A model generated the notes under the pieces. It saw only the letters and a program-made list of their open reading frames with translations. It ran no database searches and had not been told where the DNA came from. 64,000 nucleotides of DNA, from the NCBI GenBank assembly GCA_913057945.1, contig CAJXOF010000004.1, forward strand, positions 209,171-273,170, in the 5' to 3' direction. Numbering within the stretch: the first letter of the stretch is position 1; each line of letters opens with the position of its first letter. A program made the translations under genes and the position numbers. This stretch comes from an uncultured Hyphomonadaceae bacterium (GTDB taxonomy: Bacteria > Pseudomonadota > Alphaproteobacteria > Caulobacterales > Hyphomonadaceae). Shown in pieces: positions 34,095 through 42,914 of this stretch.

Positions 34095-34550
34095 ATGCGC
34101 ATCGTGTCCCTTGTCGCAGCCCTTAGCTTTGCAGCTGTCGCAGCCTGTTCGCCGACTTCTGAAGAGGGCGAAGCTTCGGTGACTGTGAGCGAGGCCTATA
34201 TCGTGAAGCCGACGCCTGGCCGCGATGTTGCCGGCGGCGGTCTGACCCTGATGGTGACTGGTGCGCCGGTGACCTTGGTCGGCGCGGATACCGATATTGC
34301 CGACACGGTCGAGCTGCACACGATGAGCATGGAAGACGGCGTCATGAGAATGCGCAAGGTTGAGCAATTTGACGTGTCCGAGGATGCGCCCCTGGTGCTG
34401 GAAAGTGGCGGCGCCCATTTGATGCTGTTCGGCGTCAGCCCCGACATCGAGATTGGCGAGACGGTGGACCTCATTCTGACCCTGACGGATTCCCAGGGGA
34501 CCGAATCGACCCTGACGACCGAGGCAGAGATTCGCGGCCTGGGAGACTGA
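34095..34550 (+). CDS. PCuA(C) periplasmic copper chaperone lipoprotein
   Basis: 151 residues. The start is at MRIVSLV behind GGAGACC; the frame runs 20 codons further without support. A lipoprotein signal ends VAAC (Cys18). The copper motif H-x10-M-x21-H-x-M is perfect: H75, M86, H108 and M110 (from ELHTMSM through GGAHLML). Family members deliver Cu(I) to the CuA or CuB site of cytochrome oxidase. No Sco or oxidase gene lies nearby in this window. Confidence 0.92.
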   Translation: MRIVSLVAALSFAAVAACSPTSEEGEASVTVSEAYIVKPTPGRDVAGGGLTLMVTGAPVTLVGADTDIADTVELHTMSMEDGVMRMRKVEQFDVSEDAPLVLESGGAHLMLFGVSPDIEIGETVDLILTLTDSQGTESTLTTEAEIRGLGD

Positions 34551-34651
34551 GCTGCGTCCGGCGCATAGTTTCGTGCCGGAATTGTCTGCAATTTGCGTCC
34601 CGAAATCACGCCGCCCGATCAATTCACGGGCAGGCATGTTGCTTGCATATA

Positions 34652-34675
34652 TTTAACAGTAAATAGACTGTTAAA
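34652..34675. promoter_or_regulatory. Perfect inverted repeat upstream of the DUF2333 gene
   Basis: TTTAACAGT and ACTGTTAAA are perfect 9-base arms around a 6-base AT-rich centre, in a 200-base non-coding gap (34551-34750). A TAAAAT hexamer overlaps the right arm and could be a -10 element. The size and symmetry suit a dimeric repressor site; there is no T-run, so a terminator is unlikely. The regulator is unknown. Confidence 0.45.
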
Positions 34676-34750
34676 ATTAGCGGAACCTCGGCATAGTGTC
34701 CTGAACGCAACAGGTTCCGCGTGAATGTGATTAAATACAGGGTAGAGTGA

Positions 34751-35803
34751 ATGGCATTTGATAGTCGCCTCCCCGCGGCATACCAGGAGGAAGGTCCTGT
34801 CGTGACTGTGCTGGGCTCCGATCATCTCGTAACGTTCGACTACGCAGAACCCAGTCCCATCATGTTGTTTGCCCAGCGCTGGTGGCGCCGGACGGTGACG
34901 CTCCTGAAAGTGGGCGCCGTGGTATGCGCGGTTGCGGCCTATCCAATCATGACGGTCGCATCCAACCGGATCGATGACAGCAGCATTGAGGTGGCCGGCC
35001 AGAACTGGACGCTTCCGGAAGTTGGTGTGTCGATTGTGAAGATTGCCCGCGAACTGGAAGGCGGCGGCTGGGCAGGGGACCGGGCGAACTGGCACCCGCA
35101 GGCTCGCCTGACCGCAATGCCCGCCTGGCAGAGTGCGACCGCCGAAGCCCTGTCTCAACATACTGCGCTTCTGGCGGATCTGACGGTCAAGGATGGCGAG
35201 GTCGATTCAGACCTCAAAGCCGCCGCACGCCTGCTGAAAGGGGTTGAGGGCGAAGACATGCGCCCACGCCTGACTGCAGCGGCCGAGGCGCTGAACCGTT
35301 ATGATTCCCGGGCCGGGCGCGACCTTGCCGTCACGCCTGACAAGGTGGACAAACTCGCGGCCGAGGCGACCCTGTTTGCAAGCTGGGCAGAGGCGGACCG
35401 GATCGACCTGTCAGTCCAGGTCAATCAGGACGTCGTGGAATGGCCAGCTAGCAAGGTCGACATCGAAACCTTCTACAGCGCCAAGGCGCGTGCACATCTG
35501 GCCCAGCAGATGCTGGCTGCGGCCCGCACGGCCGAGCCGCGTCTGGCCCGTCTGCCCTCGGTCAGCACTGCCTTTGACCGCGCCGAACTGGCCTGGAGTC
35601 GCGCGGCGCGGATGAAGCCGCTGGTTGTGTCAAATCAGAGCGGCGATGGCCCGTTCATGGCAAATCATCTTGCCAGTATCGGTTTTTATCTCGGTGAAGC
35701 GCAGGACGCCTCCCGCAACCTTGCAGCGGCTTTGGAGCAGGTGCCAGACGGGGCTCTGGAGAATGTGGCCGGGCTGGAGACGCAACTCGCGGCAGCGCCG
35801 TAA
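34751..35803 (+). CDS. DUF2333-like inner-membrane anchored protein
   Basis: 350 residues. A short cytosolic N-terminus and one membrane helix (about 50-70, TVTLLKVGAVVCAVAAYPIMTVA) precede a helical periplasmic part. The ordering of DRANWHPQARLTAMPAWQSA, DSDLKAAARLLKG, EALNRYDSR and FASWAEADRIDL resembles DUF2333 proteins known from Pseudomonas, where the function is unknown. Assignment is from memory of the family pattern and is moderate. A palindrome lies 75 bases upstream; nfu follows after 82 bases. Confidence 0.6.
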   Translation: MAFDSRLPAAYQEEGPVVTVLGSDHLVTFDYAEPSPIMLFAQRWWRRTVTLLKVGAVVCAVAAYPIMTVASNRIDDSSIEVAGQNWTLPEVGVSIVKIARELEGGGWAGDRANWHPQARLTAMPAWQSATAEALSQHTALLADLTVKDGEVDSDLKAAARLLKGVEGEDMRPRLTAAAEALNRYDSRAGRDLAVTPDKVDKLAAEATLFASWAEADRIDLSVQVNQDVVEWPASKVDIETFYSAKARAHLAQQMLAAARTAEPRLARLPSVSTAFDRAELAWSRAARMKPLVVSNQSGDGPFMANHLASIGFYLGEAQDASRNLAAALEQVPDGALENVAGLETQLAAAP

Positions 35804-35885
35804 TCTCACGCCATCCCTTGAACCTGCGCCTCGTCTGAGCCATCTGGAACGGTAAGACCGCAAGCCAGAAAGGGTCCCCAAGGCC

Positions 35886-36464
35886 ATGTTCATTCAGACC
35901 GAACCGACGCCCAACCCGGATACCGTGAAATTCCTGCCGGGTCATCCCGTGGCAGGCGATGCGGGCCCGTTCGATTTTCCCGACGCTGCCAGCGCCAGGC
36001 TCAGCCTGCTGGCCCGCGCCCTGTTTCAGGTCGAGGGTGTGGAACGCGTGTTCCTCGGCAGTGATTTTGTGTCGATCAACAAGGACACGGACAAGGATTG
36101 GAAACATGTGAAGCCGATGGTGCTGGCTGCCATCATGGACCATTACATGGCTGGCCTGCCGGTTGTGGAAGACGGTGCAGCGCCTTCGGCCAACACCGAA
36201 GCAGATGTCAGCTATGAGGGTGAGGCCGCCGAAATCGTCGAGGAAATTCGCGAACTGATCGAGACGCGTGTCCGGCCAGCCGTGGCCCAAGATGGCGGAG
36301 ACATCATCTTCCACAAGTTCGAACCGGATACCGGTATCGTCCACCTGTCCATGCGCGGTGCCTGTGCGGGCTGCCCGTCTTCCACGATGACCTTGAAACA
36401 GGGCATTGAGAACATGCTGAAGACCTATGTGCCGGAAGTCACTGCGGTTGAGGCCGTGCTGTAG
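35886..36464 (+). CDS. Nfu-type iron-sulfur cluster carrier
   Basis: 192 residues. An N-terminal Nfu domain (IQTEPTPNPDTVKFLPG ... VERVFLGSDFVSINK) is followed by a NifU-like C-terminal domain with the cluster motif CAGC (C160, C163) in MRGACAGCPSSTMTLKQGIE. It carries a 4Fe-4S cluster to client apoproteins. In many alphaproteobacteria this gene lies between trpS and tsaB, as here. Confidence 0.94.
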   Translation: MFIQTEPTPNPDTVKFLPGHPVAGDAGPFDFPDAASARLSLLARALFQVEGVERVFLGSDFVSINKDTDKDWKHVKPMVLAAIMDHYMAGLPVVEDGAAPSANTEADVSYEGEAAEIVEEIRELIETRVRPAVAQDGGDIIFHKFEPDTGIVHLSMRGACAGCPSSTMTLKQGIENMLKTYVPEVTAVEAVL

Positions 36465-36561
36465 GCTCCCGATCTGAGCAAGGGCTGTGGACAGCATTGA
36501 TTGTTCAGGCGTTTCCCGGCAAGACTCGCACACACATTCCAGCAACAGAAGGAAACAGGTC

Positions 36562-37161
36562 ATGGCTCACCCGGTGAACGACCATGCGCTCGACGTGATT
36601 TTTCGGGACGGACGCAGCTATAACGGGTTTCAGGACAAGGATGTCCCCGAGGTCTTGGTCAGGGCTGTCTATGACCTCGCCAAAATGGGGCCGACCAGCG
36701 CCAATTGTTCGCCCGCCCGTTTCATCTTCGTCTCCTCCACTGAGGGCAAGGAGCGTCTTTTGCCGCTTGTCTCCCAAGGCAACCAGCAAAAGGTGAAGGA
36801 AGCCAAATGGTCCGTGATCATCGCATATGACATGGAGTTCCAGGAGAAGATCCCGAAACTCTTCCCGCATAATCCGAGCGCCAAGACCTGGTTCGACAAT
36901 AATCGTGAAGAGACCGCCTTCCGGAATGGCTCGCTTCAGAGCGCCTATTTCCTGATGGCTGCACGGTCGCTCGGGCTTGATACCGGCCCGATGTCCGGGT
37001 TCGACATGGACGGTGTGAACAAGGAATTCTTCGAGGGTCAGGACGGGGAAGAAAAGAACTGGCGCGCCAACTGGATCTGCAATCTCGGCTATGGCGACAA
37101 GTCCACCATCTTTGCGCGCAGCCCCCGGCTGCATTTCGACGAGGCCTGCCGGATCGTCTAG
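36562..37161 (+). CDS. Nitroreductase-family malonic semialdehyde reductase-like protein (RutE/HadB)
   Basis: 199 residues; start chosen at MAHPVND, with AAGGAAACAGG just before. This FMN-binding nitroreductase fold has AKMGPTSANCSPARFIFVSS (phosphate binding) and SAYFLMAARSLGLDTGPMSGFD. These match the RutE/HadB-type 3-hydroxypropionate-forming group. No other pyrimidine-degradation genes are nearby, so the physiological substrate is not fixed. Confidence 0.82.
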   Translation: MAHPVNDHALDVIFRDGRSYNGFQDKDVPEVLVRAVYDLAKMGPTSANCSPARFIFVSSTEGKERLLPLVSQGNQQKVKEAKWSVIIAYDMEFQEKIPKLFPHNPSAKTWFDNNREETAFRNGSLQSAYFLMAARSLGLDTGPMSGFDMDGVNKEFFEGQDGEEKNWRANWICNLGYGDKSTIFARSPRLHFDEACRIV

Positions 37162-37167
37162 GCTGAG

Positions 37168-37812
37168 ATGCTCGTCCTTGGACTGAATACTGCCTTTACG
37201 GCCATGGAAGCTGCGATTGTACGCGACGGTGAGATTCTCGCCGATGCGCGCGAGACGATGGCGCGGGGCCAGGACAAGGCCTTGCCAGGTTTTGTCGAGC
37301 GCCTGCTCGAAGATGCGGGCGTGACACTGGCTGATCTGGACCGGATCGCTGTGGTCACCGGGCCGGGCAGTTTCACGGGCATCCGGATTGGCGTTGCCTA
37401 TGCCCGCGGCCTGTCGCTTGTCACCGAAGCCCCCTGCGTCGGCGTGACCAGTATCGAAGCCGCCATTCCGGCCGGGATGGAAGACACGGTGCTCGGCTGC
37501 ATTGCCGCGCAAAAACGCCCGCCGGAGCAAACCTGGTGGGTGCAGGGCGTCTCGGGGAATCAGGGTATTGCAGATACAATGGAGGTCGGGCTGGACGAGT
37601 TGAAGGCCATGCTGACCGGATTTCATGCGCCTGTTTTCATGCAGGGTGGGGAGGCGCTGGGAGACCTGGCAGACGCGCTGGATATTCGCCCGCTGATTCC
37701 ATCGGCCGTTACGGCCGCATTGAAGGCGCCCGTGTTCGATCTGGCCAGCCACCCGCCCGCGCCTGTTTACGCACGTGACCCGGATGCGAAATTGCCGGAG
37801 CCCAAATCCTGA
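37168..37812 (+). CDS. tsaB: tRNA threonylcarbamoyladenosine protein TsaB
   Basis: 214 residues. An ASKHA-fold scaffold subunit of the TsaBDE complex that makes t6A37. LGLNTAFTAMEAAIV opens the fold; GPGSFTGIRIGVAYARGL is the TsaB signature. Six bases behind the reductase gene, and its stop overlaps the start of rimI in TGATG, the usual tsaB-rimI pairing. Confidence 0.94.
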   Translation: MLVLGLNTAFTAMEAAIVRDGEILADARETMARGQDKALPGFVERLLEDAGVTLADLDRIAVVTGPGSFTGIRIGVAYARGLSLVTEAPCVGVTSIEAAIPAGMEDTVLGCIAAQKRPPEQTWWVQGVSGNQGIADTMEVGLDELKAMLTGFHAPVFMQGGEALGDLADALDIRPLIPSAVTAALKAPVFDLASHPPAPVYARDPDAKLPEPKS

Positions 37813-38270
37813 TGCCCGGCCTGCTCGTGTTACGACCGGACGATGCCGGGCAGGTGGCCATGTTGCACGCCAAATGCTTTGACGATGCCTGGAGCGCCGC
37901 GTCGATGCGCGATCTGTTGAAGGACCCGAATGTCCTCACCCTGGGCATCCAGAGCGACGGACAACTGGCCGCCTTTGCAATGGGCCAGACGGTGGCCGGC
38001 GAAACCGACATCCTCACGATTGCGACCGATCCCGACCAGCGGCGGCAAGGACTTGCCAGCCAGCTGATCGAAGCTGTGGTGAAGCGGATGGGTGAGCGCG
38101 GCGTGGTGCGTATCACGCTGGACGTTGCAGAGGACAATGCGGCCGCACGCGAACTCTATCGCGCCCACGGCTTCGTTGAGGATGGCCGCCGGCCGCGCTA
38201 TTACAAGGCGGCGCGAGACATCCCCGTCGATGCGATCCTCATGTCGCGCTTCCTTGGGATTGCCCGCTAG
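37812..38270 (+). CDS. rimI: Ribosomal protein bS18 N-alanine acetyltransferase
   Basis: 152 residues, GNAT fold. The acetyl-CoA loop is TDPDQRRQGLASQLIEA, followed by VRITLDVAEDNAAARELYRAHGFVEDGRRPRYY, which is the RimI signature (conserved N-x-A-A-x-x-L-Y and GF). Start overlaps the tsaB stop. It may also act on other N-termini; the name follows the tsaB-rimI pairing. Confidence 0.9.
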   Translation: MPGLLVLRPDDAGQVAMLHAKCFDDAWSAASMRDLLKDPNVLTLGIQSDGQLAAFAMGQTVAGETDILTIATDPDQRRQGLASQLIEAVVKRMGERGVVRITLDVAEDNAAARELYRAHGFVEDGRRPRYYKAARDIPVDAILMSRFLGIAR

Positions 38271-38338
38271 GCTGGTCCTGCTGGGCGGCGGCGGAAAATG
38301 CGTTATGTTCCCGCTCAGTGCGGCAAGGAGGACATCCG

Positions 38339-39226
38339 ATGACCCAGAAACCTGATCCGGCAGACATCCCGCAGGAGGTGTTCGAACTGTATGACGCCTA
38401 TTGTCATGGTGACCTCTCCCGGCGCGCCTTCTTTTCCGGCCTCAGCAAGTATGCCGTTGGCGGCCTGACCGTGACGAGCCTCGCGGCCTGTGTGATGCCC
38501 GATTATGGCAAGCAGCAGACCCAGCCTGGCGCAGACGGCTTGTATGAGGAAACGTTGGTCTACAGCTCTCCGAACGGCGCAGGCGAGATGGAAGGATATT
38601 TCGTGCGCCCCGCCGGAGCTGAGCAGACTTTGCCTGGCATTGTCGTCATCCACGAAAATCGCGGATTGAACCCTCACATCCGGGATGTGACGCGCCGCGC
38701 GGCGCAGGCGGGCTATGTCGCCTTCGCTCCGGACGCGCTCTATCCTCTCGGTGGCTATCCCGGAACTGATGATGAGGGCCGGGCCATGCAGGCGACGCGG
38801 GACCGTGAAGCCATGGTTCAGGATTTCATGGCAGCCGCCGAATTCCTGCGCGGACATGCGGCGGTCAACGGCAAGGTCGGCTGTGTCGGCTTCTGTTTTG
38901 GCGGTGCGGTGTCCAATCTCATGGCAGTGCGCCAGCCATGGCTCTCGGCTGCCGTGCCGTATTATGGCGGCTGGCCCACGGCCGAAGAGGCTGCAGACGT
39001 GAAGGTCCCTCTCCAAATCCACCTTGCCGGACTGGACGAGCGCGTGAATGGCGGGTGGCCAGACTACAAGGCGGCGCTCGATGAAAACCGCGCCGAGTAC
39101 GAGGCCTATATCTATCCGGGCGTGAACCACGGCTTCCATAATGACACGACCCCACGCTACGACGCCGAGGCTGCGGCGTTGGCCTGGGCGCGCACAGTGG
39201 AATTTTTCAGCCTGCACCTAGGGTAA
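38339..39226 (+). CDS. Dienelactone hydrolase-family protein with Tat-like lipoprotein signal
   Basis: 295 residues; ATG at 38339 follows AAGGAGG at ideal spacing. Residues 27-51 (SRRAFFSGLSKYAVGG...SLAAC) resemble a twin-arginine signal ending in a lipobox, placed after a 26-residue acidic leader. The hydrolase domain carries the nucleophile in VGFCFGGAV (Cys, as in DLH), an acid in GLDERVNGGW and the His in GVNHGFHND. It is similar to YghX-type putative hydrolases. Substrate unknown. It interrupts the common rimI-fur linkage. Confidence 0.82.
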   Translation: MTQKPDPADIPQEVFELYDAYCHGDLSRRAFFSGLSKYAVGGLTVTSLAACVMPDYGKQQTQPGADGLYEETLVYSSPNGAGEMEGYFVRPAGAEQTLPGIVVIHENRGLNPHIRDVTRRAAQAGYVAFAPDALYPLGGYPGTDDEGRAMQATRDREAMVQDFMAAAEFLRGHAAVNGKVGCVGFCFGGAVSNLMAVRQPWLSAAVPYYGGWPTAEEAADVKVPLQIHLAGLDERVNGGWPDYKAALDENRAEYEAYIYPGVNHGFHNDTTPRYDAEAAALAWARTVEFFSLHLG

Positions 39227-39302
39227 CGCCGCGGGAGGTTCCGGGTGCGTTTGAGGCTTCAATCCACTGGACTTCCTTGAAATGTGAAGGCAAAACATTC
39301 CC

Positions 39303-39722
39303 ATGGATCGACTCGAAAAACTCTGTGCCGAAAAAGGCCTCCGGATGACCGAACCCCGGCGCATCATTGCGCGGGTCCTGTCCTCGTCGGAAGACCACCC
39401 GGACGCCGAAGAATTGCACCGCCGCGCAAACTCCATGGACGCGTCGATCTCGCTGGCCACCGTCTACCGGACCGTGAAACTGTTCGAGGATGCCGGCATC
39501 ATCCAGGCGCATGATTTCCGGGATGGCCGCGCACGCTATGAAGAAGTGCCGGACGAACATCATGATCATCTCATCAATGTGAAAAATGGCGAAGTGGTCG
39601 AGTTCCATTCCGAGGAAATCGAACGCCTCCAGGTCGAAATTGCCAAGAAGCTTGGCTTCAAGCTGGTGGACCACCGGCTTGAACTCTATGGCATCCCTCT
39701 GAAGGATGAAGGCCAGGCCTGA
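39303..39722 (+). CDS. fur: Ferric uptake regulator family protein (Fur/Mur)
   Basis: 139 residues. An N-terminal winged helix (RMTEPRRIIARVLSSSEDHPDAEELHRRA ... SLATVYRTVKLFEDAGII) precedes the metal-sensing dimer domain with HHDH (H86, H87, H89). The CxxC structural-zinc pairs of E. coli Fur are absent, as is common in alphaproteobacteria, where the orthologue may sense iron or manganese (Mur). It likely controls metal uptake genes. Confidence 0.9.
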   Translation: MDRLEKLCAEKGLRMTEPRRIIARVLSSSEDHPDAEELHRRANSMDASISLATVYRTVKLFEDAGIIQAHDFRDGRARYEEVPDEHHDHLINVKNGEVVEFHSEEIERLQVEIAKKLGFKLVDHRLELYGIPLKDEGQA

Positions 39723-39875
39723 TAGCCGGCGCAGCGCGTTCAAGTCCCGTAAAGCATTCAGCGTCCACACTGGCCGGACAGTTTTGACCGGTCCGAATGG
39801 GCGTGTGAACTCTTGTCCTTTGCCCAAGATCAGCCGCATTCCGGACCTATTCAGATTACGGGACGGTAATTCGAC

Positions 39876-40601
39876 ATGCTTCTGGCTTTCCTTGCGAGCT
39901 TCATCATGATGACGCAGGCACCGCCACTGGACGCGGCGCTGACCGCGACCGAAGCGCCGCGCACCCTGCGGGCCGCCTTTACCGTCGAACTCCAAAGCCA
40001 GCATGCCAGCCGCGTCTATTCCTATGACCCCCGCAACGAAAAGGGCGCCCGGTGGCAGGTTGTCTCCTGGCAGGGGGAAGATGACGAGTTGGAAGAGGTG
40101 GCCGCCAACTGGGCCAATGAAGCTGCGCCGGATGGGCGTCTGTTTCCGGACGATCTGCGCGCCAGCATGGGCCGCGAAGTGCGGGTGGAGGATATGGGCC
40201 ATGCCTGGCGAGTCGCGTTCCAGCACCAACCCTCGACCAATGACGGCGAATTCGATGTCTGGGCGGCCGAACGCCTGCAGGCGACAGCCTGGCTCGACCC
40301 GGTAGGCGAGCGCTTCCTTCGGATCGACTATCGCCTGCCCAAGCCGGTTGCGGGACCGGAGGGCGGCAAGCTGACCCGATATGAACAAAGCTATTTCATC
40401 CGGACCGAGCCCCGCTGGGGCATGAGCTATGTTTCCAGCTTCTCGATTGACCTTGAAGCGCGCGCGGCCTTCCGGACGATCTCGCGACGTTATTCGGCGA
40501 ATATCATCCAGACCGAATTCTTCTTTGCGAGTGCTGAGGCTGAAACAGATTTCGAGATTCGGCGAAAAGGGCCGCAGCTCATGTCTGGATTGCCGCGCTG
40601 A
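39876..40601 (+). CDS. Hypothetical exported protein
   Basis: 241 residues; not recognised. A short N-terminal hydrophobic segment (MLLAFLASFIMMTQA) may be a signal peptide. The rest is mixed strand and helix: LRAAFTVELQSQHASRVYSYDPR, then WQGEDDELEEVAANW, DYRLPKPVAGPEGGKLTRYEQSYFIRTEP and a final SFSIDLEARAAFRTISRRY. It sits between fur and the DUF1489 gene, 18 bases before the latter. Confidence 0.65.
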   Translation: MLLAFLASFIMMTQAPPLDAALTATEAPRTLRAAFTVELQSQHASRVYSYDPRNEKGARWQVVSWQGEDDELEEVAANWANEAAPDGRLFPDDLRASMGREVRVEDMGHAWRVAFQHQPSTNDGEFDVWAAERLQATAWLDPVGERFLRIDYRLPKPVAGPEGGKLTRYEQSYFIRTEPRWGMSYVSSFSIDLEARAAFRTISRRYSANIIQTEFFFASAEAETDFEIRRKGPQLMSGLPR

Positions 40602-40619
40602 GGCGGCTAGATTAGGCAC

Positions 40620-41033
40620 ATGACGATTCACATGGTGAAGCTCTGCGTCGGCGCGGAAGACATTGACGATCTGGTGAACTGGCAGAAGCGCCTGATGAAA
40701 CAGGGGCATGAGCCGTTCCATCGTACGCGCATGATGCCCAAGCAGAAGGACCAGCTGCTGGAAGGCGGCTCAATTTATTGGGTCATCAAGGGGGCGATCC
40801 GGGTTCGCCAACGCATTCTCGAGGTTCGTGAAGTCGCCGGAGACGGCCATTCGATGTGCGAGCTTGTCTTCGATCCCAATCTGGTGCGCACTTATGCCAA
40901 GCCGAAACGCCCCTTTCAGGGCTGGCGCTATATGAAGCCGGGTGAGGCGCCGCGCGATCTGGGCAGCAAGGAAGCCGCTGTCGATATTCCGCCTTCACTG
41001 GACGCCGCACTCAAGCAGGCAGGCGTCTGGTAG
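40620..41033 (+). CDS. DUF1489 family protein
   Basis: 137 residues. MVKLCVGAEDIDDLVNWQ, HRTRMMPKQKDQLLEGGSIYWVIKG, RQRILEVREV and the C-terminal RPFQGWRYMKPGEAPRDLG are the family hallmarks. These are near-universal small cytosolic proteins of alphaproteobacteria with no known activity. Confidence 0.88.
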   Translation: MTIHMVKLCVGAEDIDDLVNWQKRLMKQGHEPFHRTRMMPKQKDQLLEGGSIYWVIKGAIRVRQRILEVREVAGDGHSMCELVFDPNLVRTYAKPKRPFQGWRYMKPGEAPRDLGSKEAAVDIPPSLDAALKQAGVW

Positions 41034-41124
41034 GGGAGACGTCTTGTCACCAAAAGGTTTTCCTTGCGGCGTATGTCTTGGTATCCCTCCTGCACGGTGA
41101 ACCAGAGGTCGGGGCAATAATTAC

Positions 41125-41949
41125 GTGATGGATCTCCTTGCGCAGTATGCGCCTCTCCTGCTGGCGCTTGCTGCAGCCGGGATCGCTGCCGGGTTGGCCG
41201 CTGGCCTCTTCGGGATTGGCGGTGGCGCCATCATCGTGCCTGTTCTGTATTTCCTGTTTGAAGGCATGGGCTATGGCGAGACGGCGATGCACGTGGCCGT
41301 GTCCACGTCGCTTGCGACGATCATCCTGACGTCGATCCGCAGCGTGATGGCGCACAATTCTCATGGCGCCGTCGACTGGCAGATCATTCGTGGGTGGGCG
41401 CCCTGGATCGTGATCGGTGCCCTGATCGGCATGGGGGTGAGTGGCTATTTGTCTAATCGGGGCCTGCTGGCGATTTTCGGGTCACTGGCCTTCCTGCTGG
41501 CCGCGCAGCTTTATTTCGGACGCCCCACATGGCGACTGGCAGATGACATGCCGACTGGCATGACGCGGGCAGGGCTCGGCGCGTCTGTCGGAGCGCTCTC
41601 GGCGTTGATGGGGATAGGCGGTGGCACGTTCGGCGTCAGCCTGATGACGCTTTGTGGCCGTCCGATCCATCGCGCGGTGGCCACAGCGGCAGGTTGGGGC
41701 GTTGCCATTGGTCTGCCGGGTGCCTTGACGGCGATTGTCGTCGGCTGGGGCACTGAGGGGCGGCCACCCTTCTCAGTTGGCAATGTGAACCTCGCAGCGT
41801 TTGCGCTCATCTCCGCATTCACGGTGACCATGGCGCCCGTGGGTGCGAAGCTGGCGCACAGTCTGGACGCGACCAAGCTGAAACGCTGGTTCGCCATATT
41901 GTTGGCTGTGGTGGCGGCGCGCATGTTGTGGAAGGCTATTGGCCTCTAG
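41125..41949 (+). CDS. TauE/SafE-family membrane exporter
   Basis: 274 residues, about 8 membrane helices in two related halves. The halves begin GLAAGLFGIGGGAIIVPVLY and GASVGALSALMGIGGGTFGVSLM, which is the internal repeat of the family. The proteins are proposed to export sulfite, sulfoacetate or related anions. Its stop shares a CTAG with the convergent HupE-type gene. The window has a methanethiol-producing and a sulfate-releasing enzyme, but a link to them is speculative. Confidence 0.88.
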   Translation: MMDLLAQYAPLLLALAAAGIAAGLAAGLFGIGGGAIIVPVLYFLFEGMGYGETAMHVAVSTSLATIILTSIRSVMAHNSHGAVDWQIIRGWAPWIVIGALIGMGVSGYLSNRGLLAIFGSLAFLLAAQLYFGRPTWRLADDMPTGMTRAGLGASVGALSALMGIGGGTFGVSLMTLCGRPIHRAVATAAGWGVAIGLPGALTAIVVGWGTEGRPPFSVGNVNLAAFALISAFTVTMAPVGAKLAHSLDATKLKRWFAILLAVVAARMLWKAIGL

Positions 41950-42914
41950 AAGAACGTTGCTGCGATCCGCTCGATAGCCCAGAAACTGCCGGTGATGCCA
42001 ATGGTATAGGCCAAGGCCGTGCGGAGCGCGGGTTCGCCTTTGCGATAGAGGTGGCGCCCCAGCCAGGCGAGCGCCAGCACGAAAAGGACGAAAGCCACTT
42101 GTCCGGCCTCGACGCCAAGATTGAACAGGAGCAGAGCAATCACTTCCGCGCCCGTTGGCAGGCCGATCTCTGACAAAGCGCCCGCAAAGCCGAACCCGTG
42201 CACGAGGCCGAACCCAAACGCGATGATCCAGGGGCGGGCTTGTGCGAGCGTCTCCTGTCCCCGCATCCGGTAAATCGCTTCAGCGCCCAGCAGGGCGATG
42301 CTCATCGCGATGACGATTTCCACCGGCGGGCCGGGCAGGGTAATCCCGCCGAGCGCGGACGCGGCGAGCGTGATGGAGTGCGCGACCGTGAAGGCGGTCA
42401 CCGTGGCAAGCAACTGGCGGGGTCTGACCAGCAGGACCAGGCCCAGCACGAAGAGCAAATGATCGAACCCGAACAGGATGTGTTCCACGCCGATCCTGAA
42501 ATAGGCAAGTATTGGCGCCCCCTGTGGCCTGCTCAGTTCAACGGAGCTGGCACTGGGACGCAGCACGGCTGAAATGTCATCCGCCCTGAGCCGGTCAAGG
42601 CGCAGGAAGACATCCGTCAGGGTGCGGTCCAGGCCGTCGATCGACAGGTCGCCTGAGTTCAGGTCACATGTCATCGACCAGCGCGTGATCAGGGTTGCGG
42701 CGGACGCCGACATGCGTTCATTGCGGCGCGCGCACTCGCTGGGAAACACGGGCTCAAGTTTCAGACGACGGCCATCGAGCACGGGCTGTTTCCAGATGAC
42801 GTCATACTGGCCCGCCTCGGTTTCGGTGATCTCCAGATAGGCCGGGCGCACTTCATGGGCGGCCGCGCACAGGGCAATCAGAACAACGGCGAGCAAGCAC
42901 AGCACAACCCGCAT
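41946..42914 (-). CDS. HupE/UreJ-family permease with periplasmic N-terminal domain
   Basis: 322 residues. A signal-like N-terminus (to about 19) is followed by an extracytoplasmic strand-rich domain (about 20-130). A membrane part with about six or seven helices carries GVEHILFGFDHLLFVLGL, TVAHSITLA and GLVHGFGFAGAL. The His/Asp pattern is that of HupE/UreJ nickel-type permeases. ATG overlaps the stop of the upstream isomerase by one base (TAATG), so it is the last gene of a three-gene operon. The metal is not established. Confidence 0.82.
   Translation of the reverse strand: MRVVLCLLAVVLIALCAAAHEVRPAYLEITETEAGQYDVIWKQPVLDGRRLKLEPVFPSECARRNERMSASAATLITRWSMTCDLNSGDLSIDGLDRTLTDVFLRLDRLRADDISAVLRPSASSVELSRPQGAPILAYFRIGVEHILFGFDHLLFVLGLVLLVRPRQLLATVTAFTVAHSITLAASALGGITLPGPPVEIVIAMSIALLGAEAIYRMRGQETLAQARPWIIAFGFGLVHGFGFAGALSEIGLPTGAEVIALLLFNLGVEAGQVAFVLFVLALAWLGRHLYRKGEPALRTALAYTIGITGSFWAIERIAATFF

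Noticed and set aside
39207..40721. 504-codon minus-strand frame opposite fur and the next gene
   Set aside because: Antisense shadow; fur motifs on the plus strand are decisive.
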